Positions 12,121-23,262 of a DNA stretch of 64,000 nt are shown here, one piece after another. Every line of letters starts with the position of its first letter. Position 1 is the first letter of the stretch. Below the pieces are notes generated by a model that was given only the letters and a program-made list of their open reading frames with translations, had not been told where the DNA came from and searched no databases. The DNA is from Malachius bipustulatus (Eukaryota > Arthropoda > Insecta > Coleoptera > Melyridae), in contig OU342633.1 in assembly GCA_910589415.1 (NCBI GenBank), positions 35,408,210 to 35,472,209 of the forward strand, read 5' to 3'. A program made the translations under genes and the position numbers.

Positions 12121-12129
12121 AAGGGGGGG
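12121..12129 (+). other. Polypurine tract of element 1
   Basis: AAGGGGGGG is followed at once by TGTGCAGCG, a TG start as expected for an LTR. This is the best candidate for plus-strand priming and sets the probable 3' LTR start at 12130. Confidence 0.6.
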
Positions 12130-14862
12130 TGTGCAGCGTGCCTTGCACGCTACGTTTTCTTTTTCAAAATTTTAATTCTCGATTTGGAATATTTTTATAA
12201 AGTTCAGAAGAGTTATGATTGACTGTACATTTTTGCTGGTGTAAGAGGCTGTATTAGGCAAAGATCGCGAACGAACATCTGGCGGTCGTTAAGAAATTCT
12301 TGCTTTTGTTATTTAAGTAAGACGTAGAAAACATGTCTGGTCGATTTTCTGTCCCGGTTCTGGGTTTTCAGAGTTTGAAAAGTATATCATCTTATGCGAA
12401 TTAATTTTCCGCGTCTAACGAGACCACTCTCATCTGGCTACTCTAGATTTCCGATTAGTTATCCAGATAAAACCTAAAATATTATTTCTTTGGGTGTGGG
12501 TTAAAAAACAGGAAAAGATAGTTGAGGAAACCCATAAAGAAACATATAAAAAAAACTTGCGTTTTGTTCTGAGACACGACAGGCCTCGAGTATATGCGGA
12601 TTCACGATTGTGAAGTTTAAGTTTGAATAGAGGGAGAACGGGAGAGGTTGGTCGTACTGCCGAAAGTGTGTCAAAGTATATGAGAGTCGATCCGACACCG
12701 TCGCGTGCGAGTTTTAAGTGTTGCATACCGTCAATGATAAGGTTTGGGTTTGAAGGTGGGTCAACAAGTTCGGTTAGACGGCAGTTAGTGCGCTTGAGTA
12801 GCGTCATCTCAGAAAAATTATAAGTAGAGATGGAGGACGCATCAGGTTCATTTTTCGGTCTAAATTCGGCAGATCATGTAGTTGGTCTAAAATTCATGAA
12901 TTAATATTAGTCCCTTGTGTAAGCACACATAGATATTATTATGGTGAAGTTGTTTCTGTGAAAGATGCAGTCTTACGTGAGTAATCTTTTGAATTTAATT
13001 TTGGTCATTATAACTAATGTTCGTTTTCTTGTCTTTACAGACAAGGGACTTACTTACTAGTAGACGAAGTTTTGGACTTGCTTACTTATTATTGGATTTA
13101 GTTTTGGACGTAGTTTTGAACTTTAGTTTCGACTTACTTTTGAGTTTCAAGTTCTAGAGTGTTAGGTCCCGACTTCCAGTTTCAATTTTTAACTACTAAT
13201 TTCCGATTTCCAGTTTTTGATCCCGAACTTTGAATTTCTAAGTTTTAACTTTTGATTCCTGAATTTTAATTTTGAACTTCTAGTTTCTGAGTTTTGAGTT
13301 CCAACTTTCAAACTTCTGATTTACACAAAAGTTTACATAAAGATTCGATCATGTGGAGGCTTACGTAGGTACCTACCTAGGTAGGTATACTAACCTGTGT
13401 GAAGGGTGATATTTGAAGAAGCTTGGAGAAATAAAGAAGAGTGGTGGAGTTTAGTTTGGAGGCATGGAAGGTTTCATCAGGCAGAGGTCCTAGTACTTTG
13501 ATATATGGTCGTCACAAGGTAGCAGGGGGAGCAGTCCAGCTCATCCGGCACCTGGAGCACCAACCAAGGGGTGCTAACACCAGTGCAAAGGCAGTTCCAG
13601 CAACCATGCCGGCCTATTCTTTGATCATCGCGCTTAGGTTAGAGGAACCTTAGTTCGTCAGTTTTTTGAGATGGAGTTTTGAATAATAAGGTATGTCTTT
13701 ATGAGTGAATAAACTTTTGCTATTTTCCAACAACCAAGAAAATTAAATAAATTCAAGTACAGTGTTTAATTGATTTCATCACCTATGACTTTCTAAGTGA
13801 ATCTGATTTTTGATAATATGTTATGAACTTTTATTGTGGTCAATGAGTGACTAATGTAATGGTTATGTGTAAAAATAATTTATTAAATTTATCGTGTGTG
13901 TTTAGGATTTTGAGTTAGAGATGATCATTTTGTAAATTAAATTTTGAATTTCAGATTTTGTAGGTAGATACCTGTTTTTATATTGAAACTTTTGCTTAAG
14001 ATAAATTTAAATTTTTGATAAATAACTTCTGATCTAACTCTGAGTTCTATTCAGAACCATACCTATGTGTTATAGTTTAGAAATTGTTTAATAGAATATG
14101 AGCTTTAGAAATTTTTATCTGAACTATTGAAATGATATAGGTACCTATCTTGAATTTTAATCATGTAAGTTTGATATCATTGGTAATAAGGTAATATTTA
14201 TGTTTGAATATTTGAGTCAGGATTACTGATTTTAATTATTAAATTGATTGTTGATATGTAAGATCTATTGGTGATTGCCAGTCTATTGTACTGATGATGA
14301 AATTGATTTTAATAAATCTTTGTATTAAAATTCAACAATTTTAGAGTTTTGAGAATCAACCCTCCTCATGTTCTTTTAAAACATCTATTCAATAAGTAGA
14401 GTAACATCAAGAATGGGGTGATTATTCTGGTATATTTTGGTGGGGATTATCAATTTTTTTGTTATTGTTTGTAAAATTGTTAGGAGTTACTACGGGTCCA
14501 GTCTGGTTCGGTGAATGCTGGATTTTCCAGAGGAAGGCCACATTTATCTGTCCCGGGCTGGATAATCACAACGAACATTTTGTTTAAGTTTGGTTTTGGT
14601 TTGATACTTTGGAAATTTAGACGATCACTTTTCAAAATTTAAAATTTATTTTCGTTTCGACATTTGGAATATTTGGGTGGGGCATTCGAAATTTGATATG
14701 TTCCACTCGACAGGCCAATGTGGCTAATGTTACAAATTTGCCTAGTCACATTGAGATCTGTCAATAGCCACCTCCTTCTTTTCGGGGTTAAGGTAAGTGA
14801 ATTATTTTTTTTATTGTTCAACTTTTTGAGTGGGAGTAAGCGAGGGGGAGGAAGGCTCCAAG
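12130..14862 (+). repeat. 3' LTR of element 1 (start inferred from polypurine tract)
   Basis: 13774-14862 is proven LTR by identity to 1-1089. The part 12130-13773 is assigned because it lies between a strong polypurine tract and the proven LTR; its 5' counterpart is outside the window. That gives about 2.73 kb, long for an insect Gypsy. It opens with a perfect 7-bp inverted repeat (AGCGTGC-CTT-GCACGCT) at 12135-12151. A low-complexity TTTTGAACTT-type tract fills 13060-13325. Confidence 0.65.
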
Positions 14863-15471
14863 AAGTTGGCGAGGAGAAGAAAAAAAAAACCGGAGGTCAA
14901 CTCCTGGTTGGTCCACATCGGCCGCCGTTGAAATGTATGGAACCCGGTTATACCTTATCTAATCGCCAAGATTTTCACAGATATTTCACAGATCTTACTT
15001 GACGTTATCCCACACTCAACGCCTTTGAAAGTTTGTATTTAAACTATATTTAAAGGGATTAAAAAACGGATAATTTGGAATATTTATTCTAGAGTAGAGG
15101 AAATAGTGACTAAGAATTGTATTGGCTTGTGTATTTTTGTATAAAGCTATATGTAATTCATATTAAACTTCATTTCTAAAATAGTTAATTATAATATTTC
15201 TACTATTCCTTAGAATTTCTTAAAAGTGTTCGAGCTTAGAATCATGTCAATTTTTATCTAGGGGGTGGAAATAAAGAATGAAATTTTGGTTGCATTCGAA
15301 TTGAAAAACTACGAGATGCGAGTAGAGGAAAACTGGAATTAAAAACTTTATATAACATTACAAAAAAAAAAAAGTAGAAAATGGAAAAGCTAAGCCCGAG
15401 CTAAATCACGGTGGCATGACTATTATTCTTAACGTGGAAGTTCTAAGTATTTGTAACTGAAAGTAACTCAC
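14863..15471. other. Host spacer downstream of receptor copy A
   Basis: No gene seen. 14900-15330 is recognisably similar to 19370-19900 (shared TGTATGGAACCCGGTTATA and ATGTCAATTTTTATCTAGGG) and more weakly to 28800-29060. These are the duplicated 3' flanks of copies A, C and E. No exon resembling a receptor C-terminus was found. Confidence 0.6.
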
Positions 15472-16392
15472 CCGTTCTGTGTATTGGGTCGTAAAGTGAA
15501 CAACACACAGACCCATGCATATATGGGAGAGGAACCAAAGTAATGTTGAAATCCAAAGAACAATATAAGAGCTTCCCAAAACGTTTGAAGTAGTACATGT
15601 CTTGAGTATCATGTATTCAATAATTCCTAGGGCTGAATAAAAGACACCAATACAATTTATAAAAATCAATTCTTGAAAGGTTCCAAAAATTTGGCCAGAG
15701 AAATCTTGCAAGGTGTGAGAAGCTTCAGTTAATTCCAGCTGTATGTTAATAGTAATTGTGTTGCAAGTTGCCGATAGTTCAGCACATCTGAAGAATGAGA
15801 TTATCTGATAGGAGATCCAGAAGTACATTAGGACGAGATTGATTGTGATAAAATAATTCACTAACAGTGACAGAGAAAATAATATTGCCGAATTTGACTG
15901 CAGCAGGTAATATATTTCAACGATTGCTTGAAGAAAATAATAGAAAATGCAAAATATTAAAACATTTCTTATTATGCTCGATGATCTCGATAAAATATAG
16001 CGAGCTTTTGGATGTTGAAATTTTTTCAGCAACGTTTCACCATAAAGCATCACATCTTTAATTGTTTCCTTTAAGCTCTTCGATTTCACTTGCATAAAGT
16101 ATAAATGTAATACTAAATTCTCAGCTAACATGGCATACAATACAATCAAACCTAAATAGTGTATTACTGTGAATAATTCTATTTCTTCTTTAGTAAATTG
16201 TAAGTTATTATACAGCGAAAAAAAATTTGGCAATAAAGTTAATAAAACTAAAGATTTCTTTTATATTTTTTCCAGAATCTTCAAGATTTTTATTTGATTA
16301 TTCCCTTCTAACTGAATATTAGTTAGCCCCATCAATCGCCACAGAATTAAAAGCAATCGGTATTCACCGGATACCATTTTTTTATACTTCAT
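15472..16392 (-). pseudogene. Chemoreceptor exon copy A (gustatory-receptor-like), one nonsense codon
   Basis: A 307-codon exon from the clade start (M-K-Y-K, at 16390-16392) to a phase-0 donor GTGAGT after TTQYTER. Hydrophobic segments, conserved ISYQIISFFR, and FLSHICMGLCV before the donor match the other copies, so it belongs to the insect 7-TM chemoreceptor superfamily. Compared with its siblings, the conserved LEKIY-K codon Tyr is TAA (16261-16263). The remainder is an open 275-residue frame. Translation could only restart downstream at Met 16233, without the first membrane region, so it is probably a recent pseudogene. No C-terminal exon seen. Confidence 0.75.
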
Positions 16393-17404
16393 TATTCTGC
16401 GTTGCTTTTTATGAATAACGATTTACGTGATGTTTTTCCCCCTCAGACTAAATTGAATTTACATTGACATGAGTATTTATGGATTAATATCTAATGAAAA
16501 TTGTACTCACAATGATAATAATAATCATTGTAATGGTTTCTCGAGGATTAAAAATGTATTTAATGTTTGTATAAATAATAAGTTGATAATAAAATAAATG
16601 CCATATCGGTCGTAGTTAATGCTGCTTGGTGGTATAATGACGTCACGGGAACATTTGTAATAATTATTTCTTCTTAAAGAAAGTCTTCAAGTTAAAAAAT
16701 TTAAGGGCTTTCGTTGTTTTATTTAATCACGGCCAGGAAAATTGATTAAATCGAAAGTGATTAATTTCCGGGAACATTTTGTTTTACTCGCGTGTTTCGA
16801 TCCGATAGTTGGAAAATTCCGTTACCGCGTATCGAGCGACAGTGTTATGGCAGCCGACCGCAAATATCTTGTAAGAGAAGTAAATTCTCGAAACGCGTTG
16901 GCCCTTCGGTCTCGGACGCGATGTGGTTAAGATAATTTAGTACAAACGATTTAGTTTCTAGTTATGAAGATAAGAGTTCAGATAAAAGGTAGAATTCAGA
17001 CAATGTGCAGGAGAGGCTTCCCATTCTCGTTCACCGGCCTGCTTTCTTCCGCTCGCCTCTCTCTGTCTGTCAGATGCTCTCTGTCTCAGCTCTAACACGC
17101 CGTCTGCGTTATCTTCTCTTCTAGATTATTGTTTTTGGTATATTTGCGATGGACGCGTCGTAATTGCAAGATCACAACTGACCAAAGGTCCGTGAATTTA
17201 ATCACGGTGTCGTTTTTGGAAAGGTTGGTAACAATTTTTGCTCGATTAGTTTTTATTTATTTTTCCGTAAAAATGCGCGTTGATAGACTTTAACGCCACT
17301 AATGCGTTAAAACTTCAAATTTCTCTTAGTACCTAACTTTGATGACAAAATGTATAACGTGAGAGTTCTAACTAATTATTAGTGACCAGCAAATAGCAAC
17401 TCAC
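16393..17404. other. Spacer between copies A and B, including duplicated block
   Basis: Holds the conserved upstream block of copy A (about 16455-16580). The segment 16585-17110 is repeated at 25735-26240 (shared GGTCGTAGTTAATGCTGCTT, TGACGTCACGGGAACATTTG). A short open frame (16742-16930) lies in this duplicate but is not preserved in length in the other copy, so I do not call it a gene. Confidence 0.6.
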
Positions 17405-18340
17405 CTGTTCTACGCATTGAGTAGTACAGTAAACAACACATAGACCCATGCATATGTGGGATAGGTACCAAAGAAATGTTGAAATCGAAAGAGCGATATA
17501 AGACCTTCCAAAAACGTTTGAAGTAGCATGCGCCGTAACAATCATATGTGCGATAATCCCTAAAGCTGAATAAAAGGTACCAATACAATTTATAAAAATC
17601 AATTCTTGAAAAGTATTAAACGATTGGTCTGAAAAATCTTGCAAGGTGTTCGAAGCTTCAGTTAATTCCAATTGTATGTTATTATTAATAATTATTGTCT
17701 TGTCGATTGCCAATATTTCAGCAACTCTGAAGAATGAGATTATCTGATAGGAGATCCATAAGTACATTAGGACGAGACTGATTGTGATAAAATAATGCAC
17801 TAACATTGACAGAGAAAATAATTTAACGGAATATGACTGCAGCGTGTTGTAATTGTAATATAATTGAAAAGATGCTTGGAGAAAATAATAAGACACGCAA
17901 ATTATTGAAACTTTTCTCATTACCATCGATGACCTTGATAAAATATAACGAGCTTTTGGATGTTTCAATTTTTTCAGCAACTTTTCGCCATAAAACATCA
18001 AATCTTTAATTGTTTCCTTTAACTTCTTCAATTTCACTTGCATAAAATATAAATATAATACTAAATTCTCCGTTAACATGGCATACAACATAATCAAACC
18101 TAAATAGTGTGCTACTCCGAGTAGTTGTATTTCTTCTTTAGTACGTTGTAAGTTAATACAGAGCGAATAAAAATTAGGCAATAAAATAAGCAAAGCTAGA
18201 GATTTATTATAAATTTTTTCTAGAATCTTGAAGATTTTCATTTGATTACTCTCTTCTAACTGAATATTAGTTAGCCCCATCAATCGCCACAGAATTAAAA
18301 GCAGTCTGTATTCAACGCATACCATTTCTTTATACTTCAT
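17405..18340 (-). CDS. Chemoreceptor exon copy B (gustatory-receptor-like), intact
   Basis: 312 codons from M-K-Y-K-E-M to a phase-0 donor (GTGAGT) after CVEQ; an in-frame Met eight codons earlier (18364) is an alternative start. It reads as an N-terminal YRLLLILWRLMGL segment, several hydrophobic helices, a short basic loop (KLKKLKETIKDLMFYGEKLL), ARYILSRSS, ISYQIISFFRVAEIL, FQELIFINCIG and SHICMGLCVVYCTTQ. The layout fits an insect gustatory receptor (7tm_7) lacking its last helix and TYhhhhhQF end, normally on later exons. It would be a membrane cation channel subunit of sensory neurons. An odorant receptor is a less likely alternative. Nearly identical to copy D. Confidence 0.72.
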
Positions 18341-20041
18341 TATTATTTGTGACTTTTTATTCAAAAATGATTTACGTGAGGTGTTGTTACCTCAGACTAA
18401 ATAAAATTTTCGTTGACATGAGCATTTATGGAATAATACCTAATCCAAATTGTACTCACAATAATAATAATCAGTGTAATGGTTTCTGGAAGATAAAAAA
18501 TGTATTTAATGCTCGTATTCTCAGACTAATTGTGTCAACATAGTTACGTAATCAACAATCGCGTTCTAGTGTTCGCATTTACGTAATAATTATTTTCGAG
18601 CTATAACCGTGACCGATTTCTTGGTTTCTTTATCACAAGTTTTGTAAAGGAGAATTTCTAGGTTGCAGTGTAACGATCCCAAGTAAAGTGACCTAAGAAG
18701 GGAGCCCTAAATGACTTGAATGAAAAAGAAATAATCAAAATTCTATATCGCAATCCTGGCCACGGCACCAAAATTTAGTACCTAACTCAAAGACGATACC
18801 TTAATAATTGAATATCTGGAAAAGAACGCTTCATGTTTGAAAACTGAACTCCTTTGTCTTGAACGTCTAGATTTTACTTGAGCTTATCCCGTCCTCGATA
18901 TCTTTGAACCTCTAACAATTTTACATATTTAAAGGGGTTAAAAAAGGGTTAAAAAGAGATAATTTGGAAGTTTCATCCTATTCACTTGAACTTTGTAATT
19001 TTTTGATGAAATTAAAAGACTTTCATATTAAATTTAATATGTTAAAAGCGCTGAAGAATAGAATAATGCCCAATTTTTTTCCATATGATGAAAATAAGGG
19101 ATGGCATTTTGTTCGAATTGAAATTGAAAACGAGATACTTTCAAAGAGTATTTCCTATAAGAATCGAAGAAAATGTGATCTAGTCTTAGGCCATTGTAGC
19201 ATTTTTTCCCTTTATTAGCTTTTCCTCCAATATCAATTGATTTCTGTAAAATTAAGGAAGATATTTAATTTAATTTTGAACGTTACTGTTCTCGTAAATA
19301 TGAATGGTGCTAAGAATATCAATACCGAGATGCCGAGGCGAAGTATAAAAAAAAAACAAAAGAAAAACAGGAGGTGAACCCCTGGTCTACATCCGCGACC
19401 GTTGATATGTATGGAACCCGGTTATAACTTAATCGGTAAGATTTTAAGGCATTTTACTTGAAGTTACCGCACGCCTTTGAAAGTTTGTATTAAAACTATA
19501 TTTAAAGGGATTAATAAACGCATAATTTGGAATTTTCATTTCGGAGTAGAGGAAATAGTGAATAAGAATTGGATTGGCTTGATTTATTTTTTATTTTTGG
19601 ATTAAGTTATAAATGTAATTCATATTAAACTTTATTTCATAAATATTTATTTATAACATTTCTACTATTCCTTGTTCATGCTTCGAATCATGTCAATTTT
19701 TATCTAGGGAGTGGAAATAAAAGATGAAATTTTTGTTGAATTGGATAAAAAAAAAACAAGATACTTCCCAAGAGTATTTTCTATAAAAATGGAAAAAAGT
19801 GATATTTCTTGAGCCTTAAGGGTTGAAAAAGTGTGCACATCGAAATTTAATCTCAGGGGTGCGAAAACCGGGATACGAGTAGAGGAAAACTGAAATTAAA
19901 AACTACATACTTCTCTTAAGTAGATTACAAAAAAAGAATATGTAGAAAATGGAAAAGCTACGCCCGAGCTAAAGCATGGTGGCATGAGTATTATTCTTAA
20001 CGGGGAAGTTCTAAGTATTTGTAACTAAAAGTATAACTCAC
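18341..20041. other. Spacer between copies B and C
   Basis: 18400-18510 is the conserved upstream block of copy B. 18640-18960 resembles 27560-27880 (upstream of copy D; shared CACGGCACCAAAAT). 19340-19960 resembles the flank of copy A. The frame 18964-19218 (84 residues) has no recognisable motif and lies in duplicated flank. No gene called. Confidence 0.55.
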
Positions 20042-21005
20042 CCGTTCTGTGTATTGGGTCGTAAAGTGAACAACACACAGACCCATGCATATATGGGAGA
20101 GGAACCAAAGTAATGTTGAAATCCAAAGAACAATATAAGAGCTTCCCAAAACGTTTGAAGTAGTACATGTCTTGACTATCATGTGTTCGATAATTCCTAG
20201 AGCCGTATAAAAGTTACCAATACAATTGATTAAAATCAATTCTTGAAAAGTTTTAAACGCTTGGTCTGAGAAATCTTGCAAGGTATGAGAAGCATCAGTT
20301 AATTCCAGCTGTATGTTAGTTGTAATTGTCTTGCTAGTTGCTAATATTTCAGCGACTCTGAAGAATGAGATTATCTGATAGGAGATCCAGAAGTACATTA
20401 GGACGAGATTGATTGTCATAAAATAATTCAGTAACATTGACAGAGAAAATAATATTGCCGAATATGACACCACCAGATAATATATTTGAAAGATTCCTTG
20501 AAAGAAATAATAGAAAATGCAAAATATTAAAACCTTTCTTATTATTTTCGATGATCTTGTTAAATTTTACCGAGCTTTTAGATGTTTAAATTTTTTCAGC
20601 ACTGTTTCACCATAAAGCATCAAAGCTTTAATTGTATCCTTTAATTTCTTCGATTTCACTTGCATAAAGTATAAACGTAATACTAAATTCTCCGTCAACA
20701 TGGCAATCAAGATAATCAAAGCTAAATAGTGTATTACTGTGAATTGTTCTATTTCTTCTTTAGTAAATTGTATGTATTACTGTGAATTGTTCTATTTCTT
20801 CTTTAGTAAATTGTAAGTTAATATACAGCGAATAACAATTAGGCAATAACGTAAGTAAAGTTAGAGATTTCTTATAAATTTTTTCGAGAATCTTCATGAT
20901 TTTTAATTGATTACTCTTATCTAACTGAATATTAGTCAGACCGATCAATCGCCACAGAATTAAAAGCAGTCTGTATTCAATGGATACCATTTCTTTATAC
21001 TTCAT
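20042..21005 (-). pseudogene. Chemoreceptor exon copy C, pseudogene (43-bp duplication plus stop)
   Basis: Start M-K-Y-K-E-M at 21005; donor GTGAGT after TTQYTER with last exon base 20042. A 43-bp direct tandem duplication (units starting 20731 and 20774) shifts the frame after FTVIH. Further on, the conserved Arg-Tyr-Ile-Leu site has TAA for Tyr (20567-20569). The total of 964 bp minus 43 is 921 bp, exactly the length of copy A, so these are the only gross lesions. The C-terminal 158 residues remain open. Closest to copy A in the last third. Confidence 0.8.
20731..20816. repeat. 43-bp direct tandem duplication inside copy C
   Basis: Two adjacent 43-bp units starting GTATTACTGTGAATTGTTCT are identical. 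The other receptor copies have one unit. Confidence 0.95.
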
Positions 21006-21901
21006 TATTCTTCTTAATTTTTTATGAATAATGATTTAGGTGATGTTTTACCACTTCAGACTAAATAATATTTCCATTGACATGAGTATTTATGGAATAA
21101 TATCTAATGAAAATTGTACTCACAATGATAGTAATGATTATTGTAATGGTTTTTCAAGGATTAAAAATGTTTTACATGTTTGTATAAATAATAAGCTGTC
21201 AATAATAGACAGTATCATAATGTTCGTATTCCCGGACTAATTTTGTCAAGTTAAATACATAATCAAAACCGCCATTTAATGTTCACCCTTCACATTTACG
21301 TAATTATTTTCGAACTGTAACCACAGTCGATCTCTTGATATCTTGTAGTGGGGTGATGCGAGAAATTAAAGATATGGTATTTATTGAACGTTAAGGTATT
21401 TAAGGTAAAAGAGAGATGATAAAATATCGGTGCAAGATATTCAGACAATAAAACTCTGAAAAGACACGATTCTTGTCTTTCTCACACTTACACCAAAGTA
21501 TAGAGGTCAAATTAGGCGCCAAATTCCTGCACTAATGTGAAACTCTTTCTCCTACATAAAGAGTGGTACCTAACTTAAATAGAGATAAAGGTAATAGAAT
21601 GGGATGCCAGATGCATTATTTAATTTAGAATTTTGATGTTTCCTGAACGATATCCTATAAGCTATAAGAAAGTATCAAACAATTCGATTGTGATTTTAAT
21701 TGTTTCTATTTTCTTTAGACTACTTTAGTCGAGATTACCATTATGTTGAAAAAGCCTTGTATCCATGAAAATTATATTTACATTGATATGTACAATTAAA
21801 GAACAAAAATAGATTTTCTATCCCATAAAATGTATTGGGAATATCTCTAACTAAATATTTCAATATTTCAATTATTGACAGTCTAATTTATCAGACTCTA
21901 G
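21006..21901. other. Spacer upstream of copy C
   Basis: 21060-21185 is the conserved upstream block shared with the other clade-1 copies. From 21240 to 21900 I see no gene or clear repeat. Confidence 0.5.
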
Positions 21902-23262
21902 TCACAGAATAGATACAATCAGAAGCTAAACTCGCTGGCGGCGCCTTTAATCTTTTAGAGACAAGCCACACCTCTAGCGACCATTGCTTCAGAGTAGAAA
22001 CGCAGGCCCGCCATAGTAGAGATGTGTTGTTATTTTCTAACCTGTTATTTTATAACTGTTATTGGCAAAAAGCAATAACAACCTGTTATCCAGTTATGAA
22101 AATAACAGGTTAGGATTGCCAACTGTTATTGTGATTCTGTTATTTTCATAACGTTCCTACATCGGACATGCGAGCGCGCTACGCACGCGTCTCTCTAAAA
22201 AGCGTTATTTTCAACCTGTTATTGACAAGAGGATTGAAAACTGTTATTGGTTATTCACATAATAATCATGTGGAGATCTCTGATTAGTGAATTAGGGCGG
22301 CAAGCGGCAACCCACGTTACAGCGCTGGGGTTGGGAAGTGAAAAGAATGAAATAGTACCTCTATGCATAATTTTAAACCTGCTTTAATATTTGTATACCT
22401 ATGGCTATTTGCTAGTTTTTGTTATCATAATAATAAGCAATCGCGTTAATACGTTTGGTATCTGGTCCGGTTGCAGTGGTTGCACAAAACAATTTAAACA
22501 AAACAATTATCTGTCAGATAGGTACCTAAGTTCCTAAGTAACTAATTACTGTATTACTGATTTTAAAATGCCCTGCGTTATTATCAAAATAATATTGGTC
22601 TGATCTGATATTGCTGGAAGTAAATTCTACCCCCTTTTAGACTGATGACATTTTTTTTAGTTTATGAACTTTTGAATTTTTTTATTAATAAAAGTTAAAG
22701 TTAAAAATGATCAGTTTCACATTTACAGAAGATAAAGAAAGAATGTCCTAAAGTCGGAAGTAAAATCCTATACCTACTACCCTATCCCTATATTTATTTA
22801 TTCAACCAGATATCCCGTAGGTACATACAATGAACTTTTTAAATCTTAACAAAGGAAACATTGACGCGCCAACGCGTTTTTGCCCCAAAATAGCCAATAC
22901 CCTACCCTCTCCTATCCTAATAACTGCTTTTCTACTGCGCTTTCATATTAGTCATATTCCTGCTTAATAACTGTGTTATTTTGAGGCCTACGTTATGCAA
23001 CTCAACATACGCAAAAGCGTTATTTTTAACCTGTTATTGATAACTGTTATTTTTGAATAACAGTAACAGGTGACAACTGTTATGAGAAAATAACGCTTTT
23101 GCCCATCTCTACGCCATAGAGTAGATAAAATTCTATTCTGTGGGCCCGCATTCAAAACTAACGAAAGCTCATCTCAAATCATGGCGGATCTCTATGCGCC
23201 GAGTAGATGCGCGAACTCGGTATTTTTATTGAAGTTTATATTCTGATTGTACCTATTCTGTG
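21902..23262. mobile_element. Inverted-repeat element (MITE-like) carrying a nested hAT insertion
   Basis: The ends read CACAGAATAGATACAATCAG (from 21903) and, reversed from 23262, CACAGAATAGGTACAATCAG; similarity continues as AA..TAAACT. CTCTAG flanks both sides (21896-21901 and 23263-23268), a likely 6-bp target duplication. Without the hAT and one copy of its duplication, the element is only about 257 bp and non-coding. Confidence 0.8.
22017..23111. mobile_element. Non-autonomous hAT-type element with 8-bp target duplication
   Basis: CGCCATAG is duplicated on both sides (22009-22016, 23112-23119). The ends are TAGAGATGTGTTG and, reversed, TAGAGATGGGCAA, followed on both sides by GTTATTTTCT. 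An 8-bp duplication with a TAGAGATGGGC-type end fits hAT elements. The interior is rich in TAACAGTTAT/AACCTGTTAT words near both ends. There is no transposase frame. Confidence 0.87.

Larger units (their letters stand above)
8452..12129 (+). other. Long 3' untranslated region of element 1
   Basis: About 3.7 kb without a credible reading frame; no env-like protein. It contains several diverged internal duplications: two ~85-bp units at 9440-9605, two related blocks near 9905-9970 and 10215-10285, a degenerate TTTTGA-rich tract at 10800-10980, and a ~425-bp tandem duplication at 11150-11940. Such length and repetitiveness are unusual for a Gypsy 3' region. Confidence 0.8.
1..14862 (+). mobile_element. 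Ty3/Gypsy LTR retrotransposon, element 1 (left end outside window)
   Basis: Bases 1-1089 repeat at 13774-14862 with a constant offset of 13773; I noticed only three differences (448, 489, 609), so the insertion is young. Between them lie gag, pol (protease, reverse transcriptase, RNase H, integrase) and a 3.7-kb 3' untranslated region. The end of similarity (GGCTCCAAG) is the right LTR boundary. After it, host DNA resumes that resembles the flank of another receptor copy near 19340, which confirms the boundary. The left LTR start lies outside the window, so the left target duplication cannot be checked. Integrase follows reverse transcriptase, which is Ty3/Gypsy order. No env-like frame was seen. 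Confidence 0.93.

Noticed and set aside
8452..12129. Hidden env gene in the long 3' region of element 1
   Set aside because: All frames are short; no signal peptide, cleavage site or membrane anchor pattern.
16742..16930. 62-residue plus-strand frame, with a relative at 25892-26086
   Set aside because: Lies in a segmental duplicate; the two frames differ in length and C-terminus, so there is no sign of selection on a protein.
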